Part shown: piece by piece, positions 51,262 to 60,077 of the stretch | How positions within the stretch are numbered: position 1 is the stretch's first letter | Layout of the letters: each line of letters begins with the position of its first letter | Notes under the pieces: generated by a model | What the model saw: the letters and a program-made list of their open reading frames with translations, nothing else | Told to the model about the DNA's origin: nothing | Databases searched by the model: none | Made by a program: the position numbers and the translations under genes | Source of the DNA: Pseudomonas bananamidigenes | GTDB lineage: Bacteria > Pseudomonadota > Gammaproteobacteria > Pseudomonadales > Pseudomonadaceae | Reading direction: 5' to 3' | Length of the DNA stretch: 64,000 bases | Assembly (NCBI RefSeq): GCF_001679645.1 | Contig: NZ_LRUN01000003.1 | Location: 22,576 to 86,575 of the forward strand

Positions 51262-52809
51262 ATGGACGAAATGTTGATTCTGGTTTCCGCCAAGGATCGT
51301 CGGACCGGCGTTGCACCCAAGACACAGGTCCACCTTCAAGGGCTACGCCATCGCGCTTTCTCGATTTTTGTCTTCAACGATCAGGGTCAGTTGCTGATGC
51401 AGCAGCGGGCATCAGGTAAATATCACTCCGGTGGACTATGGACCAATACCTGTTGCGGGCATCCCCGACCTGACGAACTGACCGTTACAGCTGCCAATCG
51501 TCGATTGCGCGAAGAAATGGGAATGACCTGCAAGCTTCACAAAGTCGCGACGATGCTCTACCACGAGCAGGTTTCCAATCAAATGTTCGAACATGAGTTC
51601 GACCATATATTGGCCGGGACAAGCCGGGCAGACCCGATGCCCAACGCCGCTGAGGCACAGGATTGGCAATGGTTGACACTTGCCGATATCGCTTCACGGA
51701 TAGAGCGTACTCCGGACGATTTCACAGCCTGGTTTCGCCGGATGTTCGAGCAGTTCGGAGTCGAAGGCATAAGCCAATGGTTCATGACTGCTCGGCATTC
51801 GCCAGCGCTGCCCTTCGCGCCAGAACAGACTGCGACCCGCGCGGCATCCCCTTGGGCGGTGCCTGCACTGTATTGCCCCGCTCCGTTTCGGATCGATGAG
51901 TCGCTGGCCACCGCGGTGGATGACCGGCTGATGCCATGGATTGAACAGATCGGGATTTTCCCGGGGCAACAGTCCAGGGTTCGGTCCATGGGTTTTGGCC
52001 GCTTCGCCATGCTCTGCCACACGGACACGGACAATCAGGATCGCTTGCTGCTTGCCGCTCAATGTTTCGCCGCTCTGTTTGCGGTGGATGATTACTACTG
52101 TGATGACGAGAGAACCGGTTCCGATCCAGGACTTGTAGGTCCTCGCCTGTCCCTTGCATTGGCTGCACTGGAACCTGTGCATTTGAGCGCACAATACCAA
52201 GACGGATTGGAGCAGGCGCTGAACAACGATCCAGTGCTCTTCGCCCTTCGCGCTTACATGCAACACGTCGAGAGCCTCGCCACACCGGCGCAAGTGGCAC
52301 GCGTACGACACGAAATCATAGCCATGTTCGTCACCATGAACGCCGAAGCGGCCTGGCGTGTCGAGGCCATCACCCCGGCTATCTGGGAATATCTGGCCCA
52401 ACGCCAGACCAACAGCTTTCTGCCATGCCTGTCGCTGATCGACATCATTGGGGGATATGAGCTACCCGCCAATATCTACAGCGACCCGGCAGTGAGACGT
52501 GTCACGACATTGGCCGCGAGTGCCACGATCATTGCCAATGACCTTTTCTCGGCCCTCAAGGAACAACAGGCCGGGATCGGTGATTTCAACCTGCCCTTAT
52601 TGCTGGTTCGCGATCAGCGAATCTCGCCCGAGAAGGCCATGCAACAGAGTGCCGCGATCCACGACGAAATCATGCGCATGTACGAGGCAGCCGAACTGGC
52701 CGTACTGCCGCACGCCTCGCCATTGCTCAAACGCTTCCTGCATGGAATCAAAAGCTGGCTGGCCGGGAGTGTGGAGTGGCATCGCACCAGCGGTCGATAT
52801 CAAGTCTGA
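51262..52809 (+). CDS. IPP isomerase fused to a 2-methylisoborneol/2-methylenebornane-type terpene synthase
   Basis: 515 residues from ATG 51262. Residues 1-180 are a type 1 isopentenyl-diphosphate isomerase (Nudix fold): WTNTCCGHPRPDE with the catalytic Cys at 64-65, the Nudix-like RRLREEMGM, and the Glu-bearing FEHEFDHIL. Residues about 220-515 are a class I terpene cyclase: LYCPAPFRIDE, the metal motif DDYYCDDE (276-283) and the NSE triad N426-S430-E434. The sequence style (VDDYYCDDE, SLIDIIGGYELP) is that of the C11 monoterpenoid synthases that use 2-methyl-GPP. The isomerase half would supply DMAPP. The SAM-dependent GPP methyltransferase normally beside such genes is not in the window, so a C10, C11 or other substrate is open. 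Confidence 0.88.
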   Translation: MDEMLILVSAKDRRTGVAPKTQVHLQGLRHRAFSIFVFNDQGQLLMQQRASGKYHSGGLWTNTCCGHPRPDELTVTAANRRLREEMGMTCKLHKVATMLYHEQVSNQMFEHEFDHILAGTSRADPMPNAAEAQDWQWLTLADIASRIERTPDDFTAWFRRMFEQFGVEGISQWFMTARHSPALPFAPEQTATRAASPWAVPALYCPAPFRIDESLATAVDDRLMPWIEQIGIFPGQQSRVRSMGFGRFAMLCHTDTDNQDRLLLAAQCFAALFAVDDYYCDDERTGSDPGLVGPRLSLALAALEPVHLSAQYQDGLEQALNNDPVLFALRAYMQHVESLATPAQVARVRHEIIAMFVTMNAEAAWRVEAITPAIWEYLAQRQTNSFLPCLSLIDIIGGYELPANIYSDPAVRRVTTLAASATIIANDLFSALKEQQAGIGDFNLPLLLVRDQRISPEKAMQQSAAIHDEIMRMYEAAELAVLPHASPLLKRFLHGIKSWLAGSVEWHRTSGRYQV

Positions 52810-52898
52810 AACTATCGATCTTTTCATGATTGCAGGTGAACTCTCGCCGCCGCCCTTCAGTCAGCTAAGTAAGCTCTCAACCCAAGGCGCGACCCTGC

Positions 52899-53699
52899 AT
52901 GCAGATTTCCCTCGCCCGCCAGGTGGCACTGGTCACCGGTGCCAGTTCCGGCATCGGCCACGGCGCCGCCAGAGCTCTGGCCGCCGCCGGTGCCGCCGTG
53001 GTCATCAACTACAACCGTCAGGCCGAACCTGCCGAAGCGCTGGCCCGGCGGATCGTCGCCGACGGGGGGCAGGCCATTGCCATTGGCGCCGACGTTTCGA
53101 ACGAAGAAGACGTTGAGCGACTGTTTCAACAGACCCTCGATGCCTTCGGCACGCTGGACATTCTGGTGGCCAATTCCGGCCTGCAAAAGGACGCGGCGGC
53201 GGTGGATCTGTCGTTGGCCGACTGGAATGAAGTCATCGGCGTCAACCTCACCGGTCAGTTCCTCTGCGCCCGCGCTGCGCTGCGGATTTTCAATCGTCAG
53301 GGCGTGCGTGAAGGCGTATCCCGGGCCGCCGGCAAGATCATCCACATGAGCTCGGTGCACCAGCGCATTCCATGGGCCGGGCACGTCAATTACGCAGCGT
53401 CCAAGGGCGGTGTCGATCAGTTGATGCAGACCCTGGCCCAGGAAGTCAGCCAGCAGCGGATCCGCGTCAACGGCATCGCGCCGGGGGCGATCCGCACGGC
53501 CATCAATAAAGACACCACCGAAGGCGACGCCGGGCAGGCCCTGCTCAAACTCATCCCTTACGGGCGTATCGGCGATGTCGAAGACGTGGCCAACGCGGTG
53601 GTCTTCCTCGCCTCCGATGCCTCCGACTACATCGTCGGCACCACCCTGTTCATCGACGGCGGCATGAGCCTCTATCCGGAGTTCCGTGGCAATGGCTGA
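52899..53699 (+). CDS. SDR-family oxidoreductase (glucose 1-dehydrogenase type)
   Basis: 266 residues, cytoplasmic. NAD(P) motif TGASSGIGHG (residues 14-23), NSGLQ segment, catalytic Ser in HMSSVHQR and YAASK (YxxxK) near residue 165, and C-terminal FIDGGMSLYPEF as in SDR glucose dehydrogenases. The stop overlaps the next gene (GH15) by 8 bases, so the two are probably one operon, possibly in glucose or trehalose/glycan metabolism. It lies 89 bases after the terpene synthase gene in the same direction; a role in oxidising the terpene product cannot be excluded. Confidence 0.85.
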   Translation: MQISLARQVALVTGASSGIGHGAARALAAAGAAVVINYNRQAEPAEALARRIVADGGQAIAIGADVSNEEDVERLFQQTLDAFGTLDILVANSGLQKDAAAVDLSLADWNEVIGVNLTGQFLCARAALRIFNRQGVREGVSRAAGKIIHMSSVHQRIPWAGHVNYAASKGGVDQLMQTLAQEVSQQRIRVNGIAPGAIRTAINKDTTEGDAGQALLKLIPYGRIGDVEDVANAVVFLASDASDYIVGTTLFIDGGMSLYPEFRGNG

Positions 53700-55518
53700 A
53701 CATCATTCCGAACGACAAAGCGCCATCGATGCCCACGGCATCATCGGCGACCTGCGCAGCGCGGCGCTGATCAATGACAAGGGCAGCGTGGATTTCTTCT
53801 GCTGGCCGGAGTTCGACAGTCCGTCGATCTTCTGTTCGCTGCTGGACACGCCCGATGCCGGAATCTTTCAGCTGGCCCCGGACCTGCCCGACGCCCGCCG
53901 CGAGCAGATTTACCTGCCGGACACCAACGTCCTGCAAACCCGCTGGCTGAGCGACCACGCCGTGGTGGAGATCACCGATCTGCTGCCCATCGGCGACAAC
54001 GACGAGGCGTTGCCGCTGTTGATGCGCCGGGTGCGGGTGGTCAGCGGGCAGGCAACGTTCCACCTGCGTTGCGCCGTCCGGCATGACTATGCCCGCGCAG
54101 ACACCCGCGCCGTCATCGACAAGAACGACGTGCTGTTCAGCGCCAGCGGCCAGCCGACACTGCGGCTGGCCTCGGATCAAGGCTTGAACGTCGATCAGAA
54201 AGCAGCCGTCGCGCAGTTCACCCTGAAGCAGGATGAGACAGCTGCCTTCATGCTCGGCGCCAGCGACGACCCGCGCTTTGCCGAAGGGGCCGACGAGCTC
54301 TGTATCGAACGCACGCTGAAGTTCTGGCGCGACTGGATCGGTCAGTCCAACTATCGCGGTCGCTGGCGGGAAATGGTCAACCGTTCGGCCCTGGCCCTGA
54401 AGCTGCTGACCTCCCGCCAGCACGGCGCAATCCTCGCCGCCGCCACTTTCGGCCTCCCGGAAACACCCGGCGGCGAACGCAACTGGGACTATCGCTACAC
54501 CTGGATCCGCGATGCGTCGTTCACCGTCTACGCCTTCATGCGCCTGGGTTTCATCGACGAAGCCAACGGCTACATGCGCTGGCTGCGCGGGCGGGTCAGC
54601 GATTGCAGCGATCAGCCGATGAAGCTGAACATCCTTTACGCCATCGACGGACGCCAGGAACTGCCGGAAACCGAACTCACGCATTTGTCCGGTCATGGCG
54701 GCGCAAAACCGGTGCGCATCGGCAATGGCGCCTACGATCAGATTCAACTGGATATCTTCGGCGAACTGATGGACGCCGTTTATCTGGTCAACAAATACGG
54801 CGACGCAATTTCCCACGAAGGCTGGAAACACGTAATGGAAGTCGTCGATCAGGTCTGTGAGACCTGGCAGACCAAGGACGTCGGTATCTGGGAAATGCGT
54901 GGCGAGCAACATCACTTCCTGCATTCGCGCCTGATGTGCTGGGTGGCAGTGGACCGGGCGATCCGGCTGGCGTCGAAACGCTCGCTGCCGGCACCTTTCG
55001 CCCGCTGGGACCAGACCCGCCAGGCCATTTATACCGATATCTGGAACAACTTCTGGAACGAAGAGCGCGGGCACTTCGTGCAGTACCAGGGTGGTACTGC
55101 GCTGGATGGTTCGATGTTGTTGATACCGCTGGTACGTTTTGTCAGCGCCAAGGATCCGAAATGGCTGGCGACACTGGCCGCTATCGAGAAGCATCTGGTG
55201 CGCGACGGCATGGTTTATCGCTACCGCAACGATGACACCGGCATCGACGGCCTGGCCGGCACCGAAGGCGCCTTCGCGGCGTGCTCGTTCTGGTACGTCG
55301 AATGCCTGGCCCGGGCCGGGCAAGTGGACAAGGCCCACCTGGAATTCGAACAACTGTTGCGCTACGCCAATCCCCTGGGGTTGTACGCGGAGGAGTTCGA
55401 CAGCCGTGGCCGGCATCTGGGCAACACGCCACAGGCGCTGACGCATCTGGCACTGATCAGCGCGGCGTGTTTTCTCGATCGCAAGTTGAGTGGGACAAAG
55501 AGTGAATGGCAGCCGTAA
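53692..55518 (+). CDS. Glycoside hydrolase family 15 protein (glucoamylase/trehalase-like)
   Basis: 608 residues, starting MAEHHSERQSAIDAHGIIGD; ATG 53692 has GGAG 10 bases upstream, better spaced than the GTG at 53686. The N-terminal beta domain (about 1-210) includes the typical IGDLRSAALINDKGSVDFFCWPEF stretch. The (alpha/alpha)6 barrel carries NWDYRYTWIRDASFTVYAF (near 265) and the catalytic-region GTEGAFAACSFWYVE (near 525). No signal peptide, so it acts on a cytoplasmic alpha-glucan or trehalose. Coupled to the SDR gene. Confidence 0.88.
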   Translation: MAEHHSERQSAIDAHGIIGDLRSAALINDKGSVDFFCWPEFDSPSIFCSLLDTPDAGIFQLAPDLPDARREQIYLPDTNVLQTRWLSDHAVVEITDLLPIGDNDEALPLLMRRVRVVSGQATFHLRCAVRHDYARADTRAVIDKNDVLFSASGQPTLRLASDQGLNVDQKAAVAQFTLKQDETAAFMLGASDDPRFAEGADELCIERTLKFWRDWIGQSNYRGRWREMVNRSALALKLLTSRQHGAILAAATFGLPETPGGERNWDYRYTWIRDASFTVYAFMRLGFIDEANGYMRWLRGRVSDCSDQPMKLNILYAIDGRQELPETELTHLSGHGGAKPVRIGNGAYDQIQLDIFGELMDAVYLVNKYGDAISHEGWKHVMEVVDQVCETWQTKDVGIWEMRGEQHHFLHSRLMCWVAVDRAIRLASKRSLPAPFARWDQTRQAIYTDIWNNFWNEERGHFVQYQGGTALDGSMLLIPLVRFVSAKDPKWLATLAAIEKHLVRDGMVYRYRNDDTGIDGLAGTEGAFAACSFWYVECLARAGQVDKAHLEFEQLLRYANPLGLYAEEFDSRGRHLGNTPQALTHLALISAACFLDRKLSGTKSEWQP

Positions 55519-55602
55519 AGCCATCAGATTCTGTAGGAAATACGCCCGGCACTCGCTCTGATCGTGGCTAATCCCTACACGCAAATAAACAGAATCACAG
55601 CA

Positions 55603-55741
55603 GTCGTGGCGAGGGAGCTTGCTCCCGCCGGATGGTGCAGCGACACCCCAGGCCCTGCCCCCGCACTTCCCCTGAGAGACTGCTCAGCCCGGCTTTGCGA
55701 CGGCTGCGCAGCCGGACGGGAGCAAGCTCCCTCGCCACGAC
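55603..55741. repeat. Long inverted repeat of REP/REPIN type
   Basis: GTCGTGGCGAGGGAGCTTGCTCCCG (25 bases) at 55603-55627 and its exact complement at 55717-55741, each arm itself able to fold (GGGAGCTTGCTCCC). The 89-base spacer has a further small hairpin (CGGCTTTGCGACGGCTGCGCAGCCG). This accounts for most of the gene-free stretch 55519-55911, which otherwise shows nothing. Confidence 0.75.
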
Positions 55742-55911
55742 TGGCAGTACCTGACTGCCTACAGCCAATCAACAAACCCCAAACATTCCCTGCCCGTAAC
55801 TTGCACTTACACCCCGAAATACCTTGTTGCCAGCGGTTACGTCCCCCCCTACCATCCACCGCAACGGGCACAGCGGAGCTGTCCAATAAAAACCCGATTC
55901 AAGGAACCAGA

Positions 55912-56301
55912 ATGAGCCAACGCATCCACCGCCCCATCGACTCCCCTTTTAGGTCTGGCCTGACCCGCGACGAACTGTGGGAAGCCGCCGACAAGGGCCT
56001 GATCAAATGCTGGGAAATCGGCCGCCAGCGCGCCGCCCGCTTCCCCGATCTCGCCCAACGCTGCCGCGCCGACGAGTTGCCGGTGCTCGGCTGGAAAGGT
56101 GGCGTGAGCCGCAGCCTGAAGAAAAACGAAAAATACGGCTCGCTGAAATACCTGGCTCAGTGGCAGGGGTTGCGTGGGGAAGATCTGGATATCGATCTGG
56201 GTGCAGAGCGGGTCATGACCTGTTCGCGGACGAAAATGGTGGTGACGTTTACACCGGATCGCAGCAAGTATTTCAATCAGGTGGCGGAAGCCGAGGCTTA
56301 A
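55912..56301 (+). CDS. Hypothetical protein, 129 residues
   Basis: I do not recognise the family. The ATG at 55912 follows AAGGAACC; the longer frame back to 55564 runs through the REP-like repeat and is not credible. The product is basic and soluble, with an N-terminal helix (LTRDELWEAADKGLIKCWEIGRQ) and a Lys-rich middle (SRSLKKNEKYGSLKYLAQW). The pattern might suit a nucleic-acid-binding role, but nothing diagnostic is present. A hydrolase gene follows after 11 bases on the same strand, so the two may be co-transcribed. Confidence 0.75.
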   Translation: MSQRIHRPIDSPFRSGLTRDELWEAADKGLIKCWEIGRQRAARFPDLAQRCRADELPVLGWKGGVSRSLKKNEKYGSLKYLAQWQGLRGEDLDIDLGAERVMTCSRTKMVVTFTPDRSKYFNQVAEAEA

Positions 56302-56312
56302 GGAGACTTTCC

Positions 56313-57212
56313 ATGACCCGTGCCGACATCCGATTCAGCCAGACCGCCAGTCTGACCATCGCCCATGAACATCACGGCCCGGAAAACGGCACGCCGGTCA
56401 TCCTGCTTCACGGCTTCCCCTACTCGCCTCGCGCCTACGACGAAATCGCCCCGCCCCTCGCCGCCGAGGGTTACCGGGTGATCGTGCCGTACTTGCGTGG
56501 CTACGGGCCGACCCGTTTCAACAGCCCGGACACGCTGCGTTCCGGCCAGCAAGCGGCGCTGGCTCAGGATCTGCTGGATCTGATGGACGCACTGGGTATC
56601 GAACAAGCGACGCTGTGCGGTTACGACTGGGGCGGTCGGGCGGCGTGCATTGTGGCGGCGTTGTATCCCGAGCGGGTGCGTGGGTTGGTGACGGGCGATG
56701 GCTACAACCTGCAAGACATTCCGAATTCGATCCAGCCGCTGGATCCCGAGACCGAGCACCGCTTCTGGTATCAGTACTACTTCCACACGCCCCGTGGCGT
56801 TGCAGGGCTGACGCAGAACCGGCGGGCGCTGTGCGAGTTGCTCTGGCAGTTGTGGTCGCCGACCTGGGCGCGGAACGCCGAGCGTTATCCGCTGAGCGCT
56901 CCGGCGTTCGACAACCCGGATTTCGTCGAGGTGGTGATTCACTCCTATCGCCATCGCTTCATGTATGCGCCGGGCGATCCGGCGCTGGAGTGGATGGAGC
57001 AGGCGCTGGAAAAACAGCCGGCGATCGGCGTGCCGACGATTTCCCTGTGCGGTGCCGATGACGGGGTGGGCCCGGCGCCGGAAGACGATGAAGATGCCCA
57101 TCACTTCACCGGGACTTATGAGAGGCGGGTGTTGGCGGGTGTCGGGCACAACATTCCCGAGGAAGCGCCGCAAGAGACGCTCAGGGCATTACTGGATCTG
57201 CTTCGGCACTGA
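56313..57212 (+). CDS. Alpha/beta hydrolase, epoxide hydrolase-like
   Basis: 299 residues with AAGGAGA before the ATG. Oxyanion motif HGFPYSPRAYD (residues 33-43), nucleophile Asp in CGYDWGGRAA (near residue 106), as in epoxide hydrolases and haloalkane dehalogenases rather than Ser esterases, and His in GVGHNIPEEAP (near 275). The Trp-rich cap (HRFWYQYYFHTPRG) fits that group. No signal peptide. The last 32 bases overlap the convergent regulator gene, an unusual tail-to-tail overlap that looks genuine because both C-termini are family-like. Confidence 0.87.
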   Translation: MTRADIRFSQTASLTIAHEHHGPENGTPVILLHGFPYSPRAYDEIAPPLAAEGYRVIVPYLRGYGPTRFNSPDTLRSGQQAALAQDLLDLMDALGIEQATLCGYDWGGRAACIVAALYPERVRGLVTGDGYNLQDIPNSIQPLDPETEHRFWYQYYFHTPRGVAGLTQNRRALCELLWQLWSPTWARNAERYPLSAPAFDNPDFVEVVIHSYRHRFMYAPGDPALEWMEQALEKQPAIGVPTISLCGADDGVGPAPEDDEDAHHFTGTYERRVLAGVGHNIPEEAPQETLRALLDLLRH

Positions 57213-58164
57213 CCGAAAACCGCTCCCGATACGCCTGCGGCGTCACACCCATGGCCCGCAGGAAGCTGCGTCTTAACGTCTCTTCACTGCCAAATCCACA
57301 ATTAGCCGCGACCCGCTTGATCGGCAACCCGGTGTCACTCAACAACCGGCGAGCGGTTTCGACGCGGATCAGTTCGATGGCCCGGGCCGGGGTCTGGCCG
57401 GTGTCGGCGCGGTAGTGGCGCACGAAACTGCGCTCGCTCATGCCGGCCTGTTCGGCAAGGGTCGGGATGCCCAGATCGCAGGTCAGGTGTTCGGCGATCC
57501 ACGCGTGCAAATCATCGAAGCGATTGCCTTGTTTTTGCAGCGACAGCGTCACGCTGAATTGCGACTGCCCGCCCGGGCGCTTGAGAAACACCACCAGTTG
57601 CCGGGCGACGTCCAGCGCCATGTCGCGGCCTAGATCGTCTTCGACCATGGCCAGCGCCAGGTCGATGCCGGCAGTGACGCCCGCCGAGGTCCAGACCGGA
57701 CCGTCATTGATGAAGATCGGATTGGGCTCGACCTGCAAGCGCGGGTGTTTCTGTGCCAGTTGCTCGCAACGGGTCCAGTGGGTGACCACCCGGCGACCGT
57801 CGAGCCAGCCACTGGCGGCCAGCAGAAATGCGCCGGTACAGACCGACGCCACGCGCCGGCAGCCGCTGGCGTGTTCGCGCACCCAACTCACCAATTCAGC
57901 GTCTTCGGCAGCGGCGTAAACGCCCCAGCCACCGGCGATGATCAGGGTATCGCTGGCCTGCTCCGGCAACGGTTCGGCGAGCAGCGCCAAACCGGCGGAC
58001 GAGTTCACCGCCCCGCCACCACTGGCGATGACCGTTGGCGTATACGGCGCAGGCAAACCCTGCTGGCGGGCCATGTCGTTGGCCGAAGCAAAAACCTGCA
58101 ACGGCCCGGTGACATCAAGCAGCTGCACATTGGCGAACGCGAGGACGTGGATAGTTTTCGGCAT
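57181..58164 (-). CDS. GlxA-type transcriptional regulator (DJ-1/PfpI domain plus AraC HTH)
   Basis: 327 residues. Residues 5-185 form a DJ-1/PfpI-like sensor domain with SVCTGAFLLAASG (nucleophile-elbow Cys near 107); residues 220-320 are an AraC-type double helix-turn-helix (LAEQAGMSERSFVRHYRADTG and IKRVAANCGFGSEETLRRSF). It is divergent from a DJ-1/PfpI enzyme gene resembling isonitrile hydratase and probably controls it, perhaps sensing a related nitrile or amide compound. The start codon directly abuts a TTGGCGTA repeat, so the 5' leader may be very short. Confidence 0.9.
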   Translation of the reverse strand: MPKTIHVLAFANVQLLDVTGPLQVFASANDMARQQGLPAPYTPTVIASGGGAVNSSAGLALLAEPLPEQASDTLIIAGGWGVYAAAEDAELVSWVREHASGCRRVASVCTGAFLLAASGWLDGRRVVTHWTRCEQLAQKHPRLQVEPNPIFINDGPVWTSAGVTAGIDLALAMVEDDLGRDMALDVARQLVVFLKRPGGQSQFSVTLSLQKQGNRFDDLHAWIAEHLTCDLGIPTLAEQAGMSERSFVRHYRADTGQTPARAIELIRVETARRLLSDTGLPIKRVAANCGFGSEETLRRSFLRAMGVTPQAYRERFSVSAEADPVMP

Positions 58165-58201
58165 TTGGCGTAATTCGAGGGTTTATTGGCGTATGCGCCA
58201 A
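58165..58201. promoter_or_regulatory. Direct-repeat operator candidate for the GlxA-type regulator
   Basis: TTGGCGTA occurs at 58165-58172 and again at 58186-58193, exactly 21 bases apart (two helical turns), as expected for AraC-family half-sites. The second copy is also part of a palindrome, TTGGCGTATGCGCCAA (58186-58201). It lies in the 89-base divergent gap between the regulator and inhA-like genes. Confidence 0.6.
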
Positions 58202-58253
58202 AACCTACCCGCCTACAGTGAAGCCGTCCACCCATTTTTCACGGAGAAAAACC

Positions 58254-58940
58254 ATGGCGTTGCAGATCGGTTTTCTGTTGTTTCCCCAGGTGCAGCAACT
58301 CGACCTGACCGGCCCGTACGACGTACTGGCCTCGTTGCCGGACGTGCAAGTGCACCTGATCTGGAAGGATCTGGTGCCGGTGACTTCCAGCACCGGGCTG
58401 CTGCTGAAACCGACCATCACCTTTGATGATTGCCCGAATCTGGACGTGATCTGCGTTCCCGGCGGTGCCGGGGTCGGGCCACTGATGGAAGATGAACAGA
58501 CCCTGGCCTTCATCAAGGCGCAAGCGGCGCAGGCGCGGTACGTGACGTCGGTGTGCACCGGTTCGCTGGTACTTGGCGCGGCGGGACTGTTGCAGGGAAA
58601 ACGGGCGACCACGCATTGGGCCTATCACGAACTGCTGCCAACCTTGGGCGCCATTGCGGTGAAGGATCGAGTGGTGCGCGACGGCAATCTGTTCACCGGG
58701 GGCGGCATTACTGCCGGGATCGATTTTGCGTTGACGCTGGCAGAGGAACTGGTCGGTGCCGACAAGGCACAGCTGATCCAGCTGCAGCTTGAATATGCAC
58801 CGGCGCCGCCGTTTGATGCGGGCAGCCCCGAGACCGCGCCGAGCGCAATTGTCGAAGAGGCGCGTAAACGTGCGGCACCTTCGCTGAAGCTGCGCACTGA
58901 AATCACCGAGCGCGCTGCGGCGAAACTTAACCTGCGCTGA
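58254..58940 (+). CDS. inhA: DJ-1/PfpI family protein, isonitrile hydratase-like
   Basis: 228 residues from ATG 58254 with ACGGAG upstream. Single DJ-1/PfpI domain: VPGGAGVGPLM near residue 75 and the nucleophile elbow SVCTGSLVLGAAGLLQGKRATTHW with Cys near residue 101 followed by Thr, the pair used by isonitrile hydratase (R-NC to N-formyl amine). The C-terminal helix extension (PPFDAGSPETA...) is also seen in that group. Divergent from a GlxA-type regulator. Other DJ-1 activities cannot be ruled out; the symbol is tentative. Confidence 0.8.
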   Translation: MALQIGFLLFPQVQQLDLTGPYDVLASLPDVQVHLIWKDLVPVTSSTGLLLKPTITFDDCPNLDVICVPGGAGVGPLMEDEQTLAFIKAQAAQARYVTSVCTGSLVLGAAGLLQGKRATTHWAYHELLPTLGAIAVKDRVVRDGNLFTGGGITAGIDFALTLAEELVGADKAQLIQLQLEYAPAPPFDAGSPETAPSAIVEEARKRAAPSLKLRTEITERAAAKLNLR

Positions 58941-58960
58941 TCCTCCAGCCAAACACAAAA

Positions 58961-59055
58961 CCCTGTGGGAGCGAGCCTGCTCGCGAAGCGGGCGTGTCAG
59001 TTGACCTTTGTGCCACTGACCCACCGCCATCGCGAGCAAGCTCGCTCCCACAGGG
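58961..59055. repeat. REP-type inverted repeat
   Basis: CCCTGTGGGAGCGAGCCTGCTCGCGA (58961-58986) and an almost exact complement (59030-59055, one mismatch: AAGC versus AGGC). Same REP family as at 9143-9209. It fills most of the gap between the inhA-like gene and the CPBP gene. Confidence 0.78.
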
Positions 59056-59183
59056 GGTCCTTGCCCTCCTTCAAATCTCATACAGGGATTGGCGCTGTCC
59101 CTGACTTGCCCTGCACCTTCACTTGTCCCCTCGCCCCCACCCGTGTAGAAAGCCTGTCCACCCATCGTGCACAAGGACTTTCC

Positions 59184-59975
59184 ATGACCGCTCTGCCATG
59201 GCTCTATCTCGGGCTTCTCAGCCTGGGTTACGGATTGGCGCTGAGCTTCGGCCAGCTCGGCTGGCTGGCGCTGATCTCCATCGCACTGCTGGTGTTCGCC
59301 GGCTACGCCGTGCGCCAGCAAACGGTGCCGGTCGGGCGTTTTCTCGGCCATGGCCTGTTTATCGTGCTGGCTCTGGCACTGGCCATGCACTGGCTGCCGG
59401 GCTTCTACAACGGTCGGGCCATCCCGGCGCAGCGCTTCACCGACGACGCCGTGCCGTTTTCGATGTTCGTGAACCTCGACAAACCGCTGATCGGCTTCTG
59501 GCTGTTGCTGGTCTGCCCTTGGATCGTCGCGCGGCGCTCGTTGCGCCTGACGGTGTATGCCACCGCACTGGCATTGACGTTGAGCGTGATTGTGGCCCTC
59601 GGCGGCGCAGTGTTGCTGGGCATGATCACCTGGGCGCCGAAATGGCCGGATCAGGCGTGGCTGTGGGTGCTGAACAACCTGCTGCTGGTGACGCTGGTCG
59701 AAGAAGCGCTGTTTCGCGGCTATATACAGGGCGGCCTCGGCCGGCGCTTCAAACACCTGCCCTACGGCGACAATCTTGCGCTGCTGCTGGCGTCCCTGCT
59801 GTTCGGCCTGGTGCACGTGGGCGCCGGCTGGCAATGGGTGTTGCTGGCGGGCCTGGCGGGTGTCGGCTATGGTCTGGCCTATCGATTTGGCGGGCTTGGT
59901 GCTGCGATCGCCACGCACTTTGGTCTGAACCTGCTGCATTTCAGCCTGTTCACCTATCCGATGCTCGCCGGTTGA
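59184..59975 (+). CDS. CPBP-family intramembrane protease homologue
   Basis: 263 residues, seven or eight hydrophobic helices. All CPBP (Abi/CAAX) motifs are present: EEALFRGYIQGGL near residue 174 (catalytic Glu pair and Arg), FGLVHVGAG near residue 212 and HFGLNLLHF near residue 246. ATG 59184 has AAGGAC upstream. The family cleaves within membranes or matures peptides; in bacteria its members are often linked to peptide immunity or regulation. Nothing nearby names its substrate. Confidence 0.88.
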   Translation: MTALPWLYLGLLSLGYGLALSFGQLGWLALISIALLVFAGYAVRQQTVPVGRFLGHGLFIVLALALAMHWLPGFYNGRAIPAQRFTDDAVPFSMFVNLDKPLIGFWLLLVCPWIVARRSLRLTVYATALALTLSVIVALGGAVLLGMITWAPKWPDQAWLWVLNNLLLVTLVEEALFRGYIQGGLGRRFKHLPYGDNLALLLASLLFGLVHVGAGWQWVLLAGLAGVGYGLAYRFGGLGAAIATHFGLNLLHFSLFTYPMLAG

Positions 59976-60077
59976 AGCAAGAGCCGTTTTGCGACGCCGT
60001 ACTTATAAATGAAAAAAAACTTCAATAAATCGCCGACCCCGCCGACAACCTTTCAAAGCCTTGCGGATTGAAAAACC

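Noticed and set aside
55564..55911. Extended start for the hypothetical gene at 55912
   Set aside because: The extra frame runs through the REP-like inverted repeat; ATG 55912 has a good ribosome site.
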